From: Colias croceus
Taxonomy: Eukaryota > Arthropoda > Insecta > Lepidoptera > Pieridae
NCBI RefSeq assembly: GCF_905220415.1
Contig: NC_059543.1
Span: 1,302,001-1,366,000 of the forward strand
Direction: 5' to 3'
Length of the DNA: 64,000 nucleotides
In this document: piece by piece, positions 63,756 through 64,000 of the stretch
How positions within the stretch are numbered: position 1 is the stretch's first letter
Layout of the letters: each line of letters opens with the position of its first letter
Made by a program: the position numbers and the translations under genes
The notes under the pieces: model-generated
Databases searched by the model: none
Told to the model about the DNA's origin: nothing
What the model saw: the letters and a program-made list of their open reading frames with translations, nothing else

Positions 63756-64000
63756 AGATTATGCTTTCGACTTCGATTTTATTTAATAAGTTTAAAAATA
63801 AAATATAAAAATTTACTATTTTTTCATTAATGATAGTACCTAACTAATGATATGTTATTGATCGTAAAAAAGTTTTAACTATATACCGAAACTACTTTTA
63901 GAGATCTGCCACTCAAATGCTTTGTATCCACAACGTCAAAATAGTGACTAGAAAAAAAAAACCATTTTCGCGGTATTTTGAATGTCAATCTGTCACTGAA
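63756..64000. other. No recognisable feature
   Basis: AT-rich end of window, nothing recognised. Confidence 0.4.

Overview
This window looks like a non-coding, transposon-saturated stretch of a lepidopteran (butterfly or moth) nuclear genome. It is strongly AT-rich and has no bacterial-type gene organisation. It carries repeat types typical of Lepidoptera: dozens of short non-autonomous Helitrons ending in a GC-rich hairpin plus CTAG, tRNA-headed SINEs, LINE tails ending in AATAAA-type repeats, and many palindromic MITEs. I found no intact host gene. Most long open reading frames are chance frames or read through repeats. The stretch is best read as intergenic or as part of a very large intron. 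The species cannot be fixed from the sequence alone.

Helitrons dominate, with about 45 copies or fragments. They fall into families by their ends. HelA starts TCTATACTAATATTATAAAG and ends GCACAGCTAG. HelB starts TCCATACTAATATTATAAAT and ends GGAAAGCTAG; HelK is a HelB relative carrying GTTTGTGAGGATG near its 5' end. HelC starts TCACTACATAGTATAAAAC, HelD starts TCTATACATATAATAAA and carries a (TGTC)n tract, HelE starts TCTCTAATATATATAAATC, and HelG and HelI are rarer. Almost all sit between an A and a T, as expected for Helitrons. Several are chimeras with the 5' half of one family and the 3' half of another. No Rep/helicase gene lies in the window, so they must be mobilised from elsewhere.

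Layout. 1-1850: three HelA copies, a HelD copy and a SINE tail. 2050-2630: two direct copies of a palindrome-flanked tRNA-like sequence plus a perfect hairpin. 3600-4401: a LINE 3' end with the last part of its reverse-transcriptase ORF. 5.3-26 kb: Helitrons, MITEs, one full tRNA-SINE and simple repeats. 27227-28690: a long-inverted-repeat element carrying a decayed mariner inside. 31588-34190: a decayed 2.6-kb cut-and-paste transposon with 27-bp terminal inverted repeats, a 4-bp target duplication, a broken transposase ORF and an unusual 62-bp-period array of hairpin motifs. This is the most novel object in the window. 34-64 kb: further Helitrons, two more LINE ends, a retroposon with an 18-bp target duplication, several MITEs, a SINE and nested insertions (55834-56651 and 63138-63516).

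The elements do not form a pathway. What they show is layering: MITE and Helitron insertions into older transposons, and Helitrons landing in or beside other Helitrons. One short open segment with a good splice donor (35430-35589) is the only candidate host exon, and it is weak.
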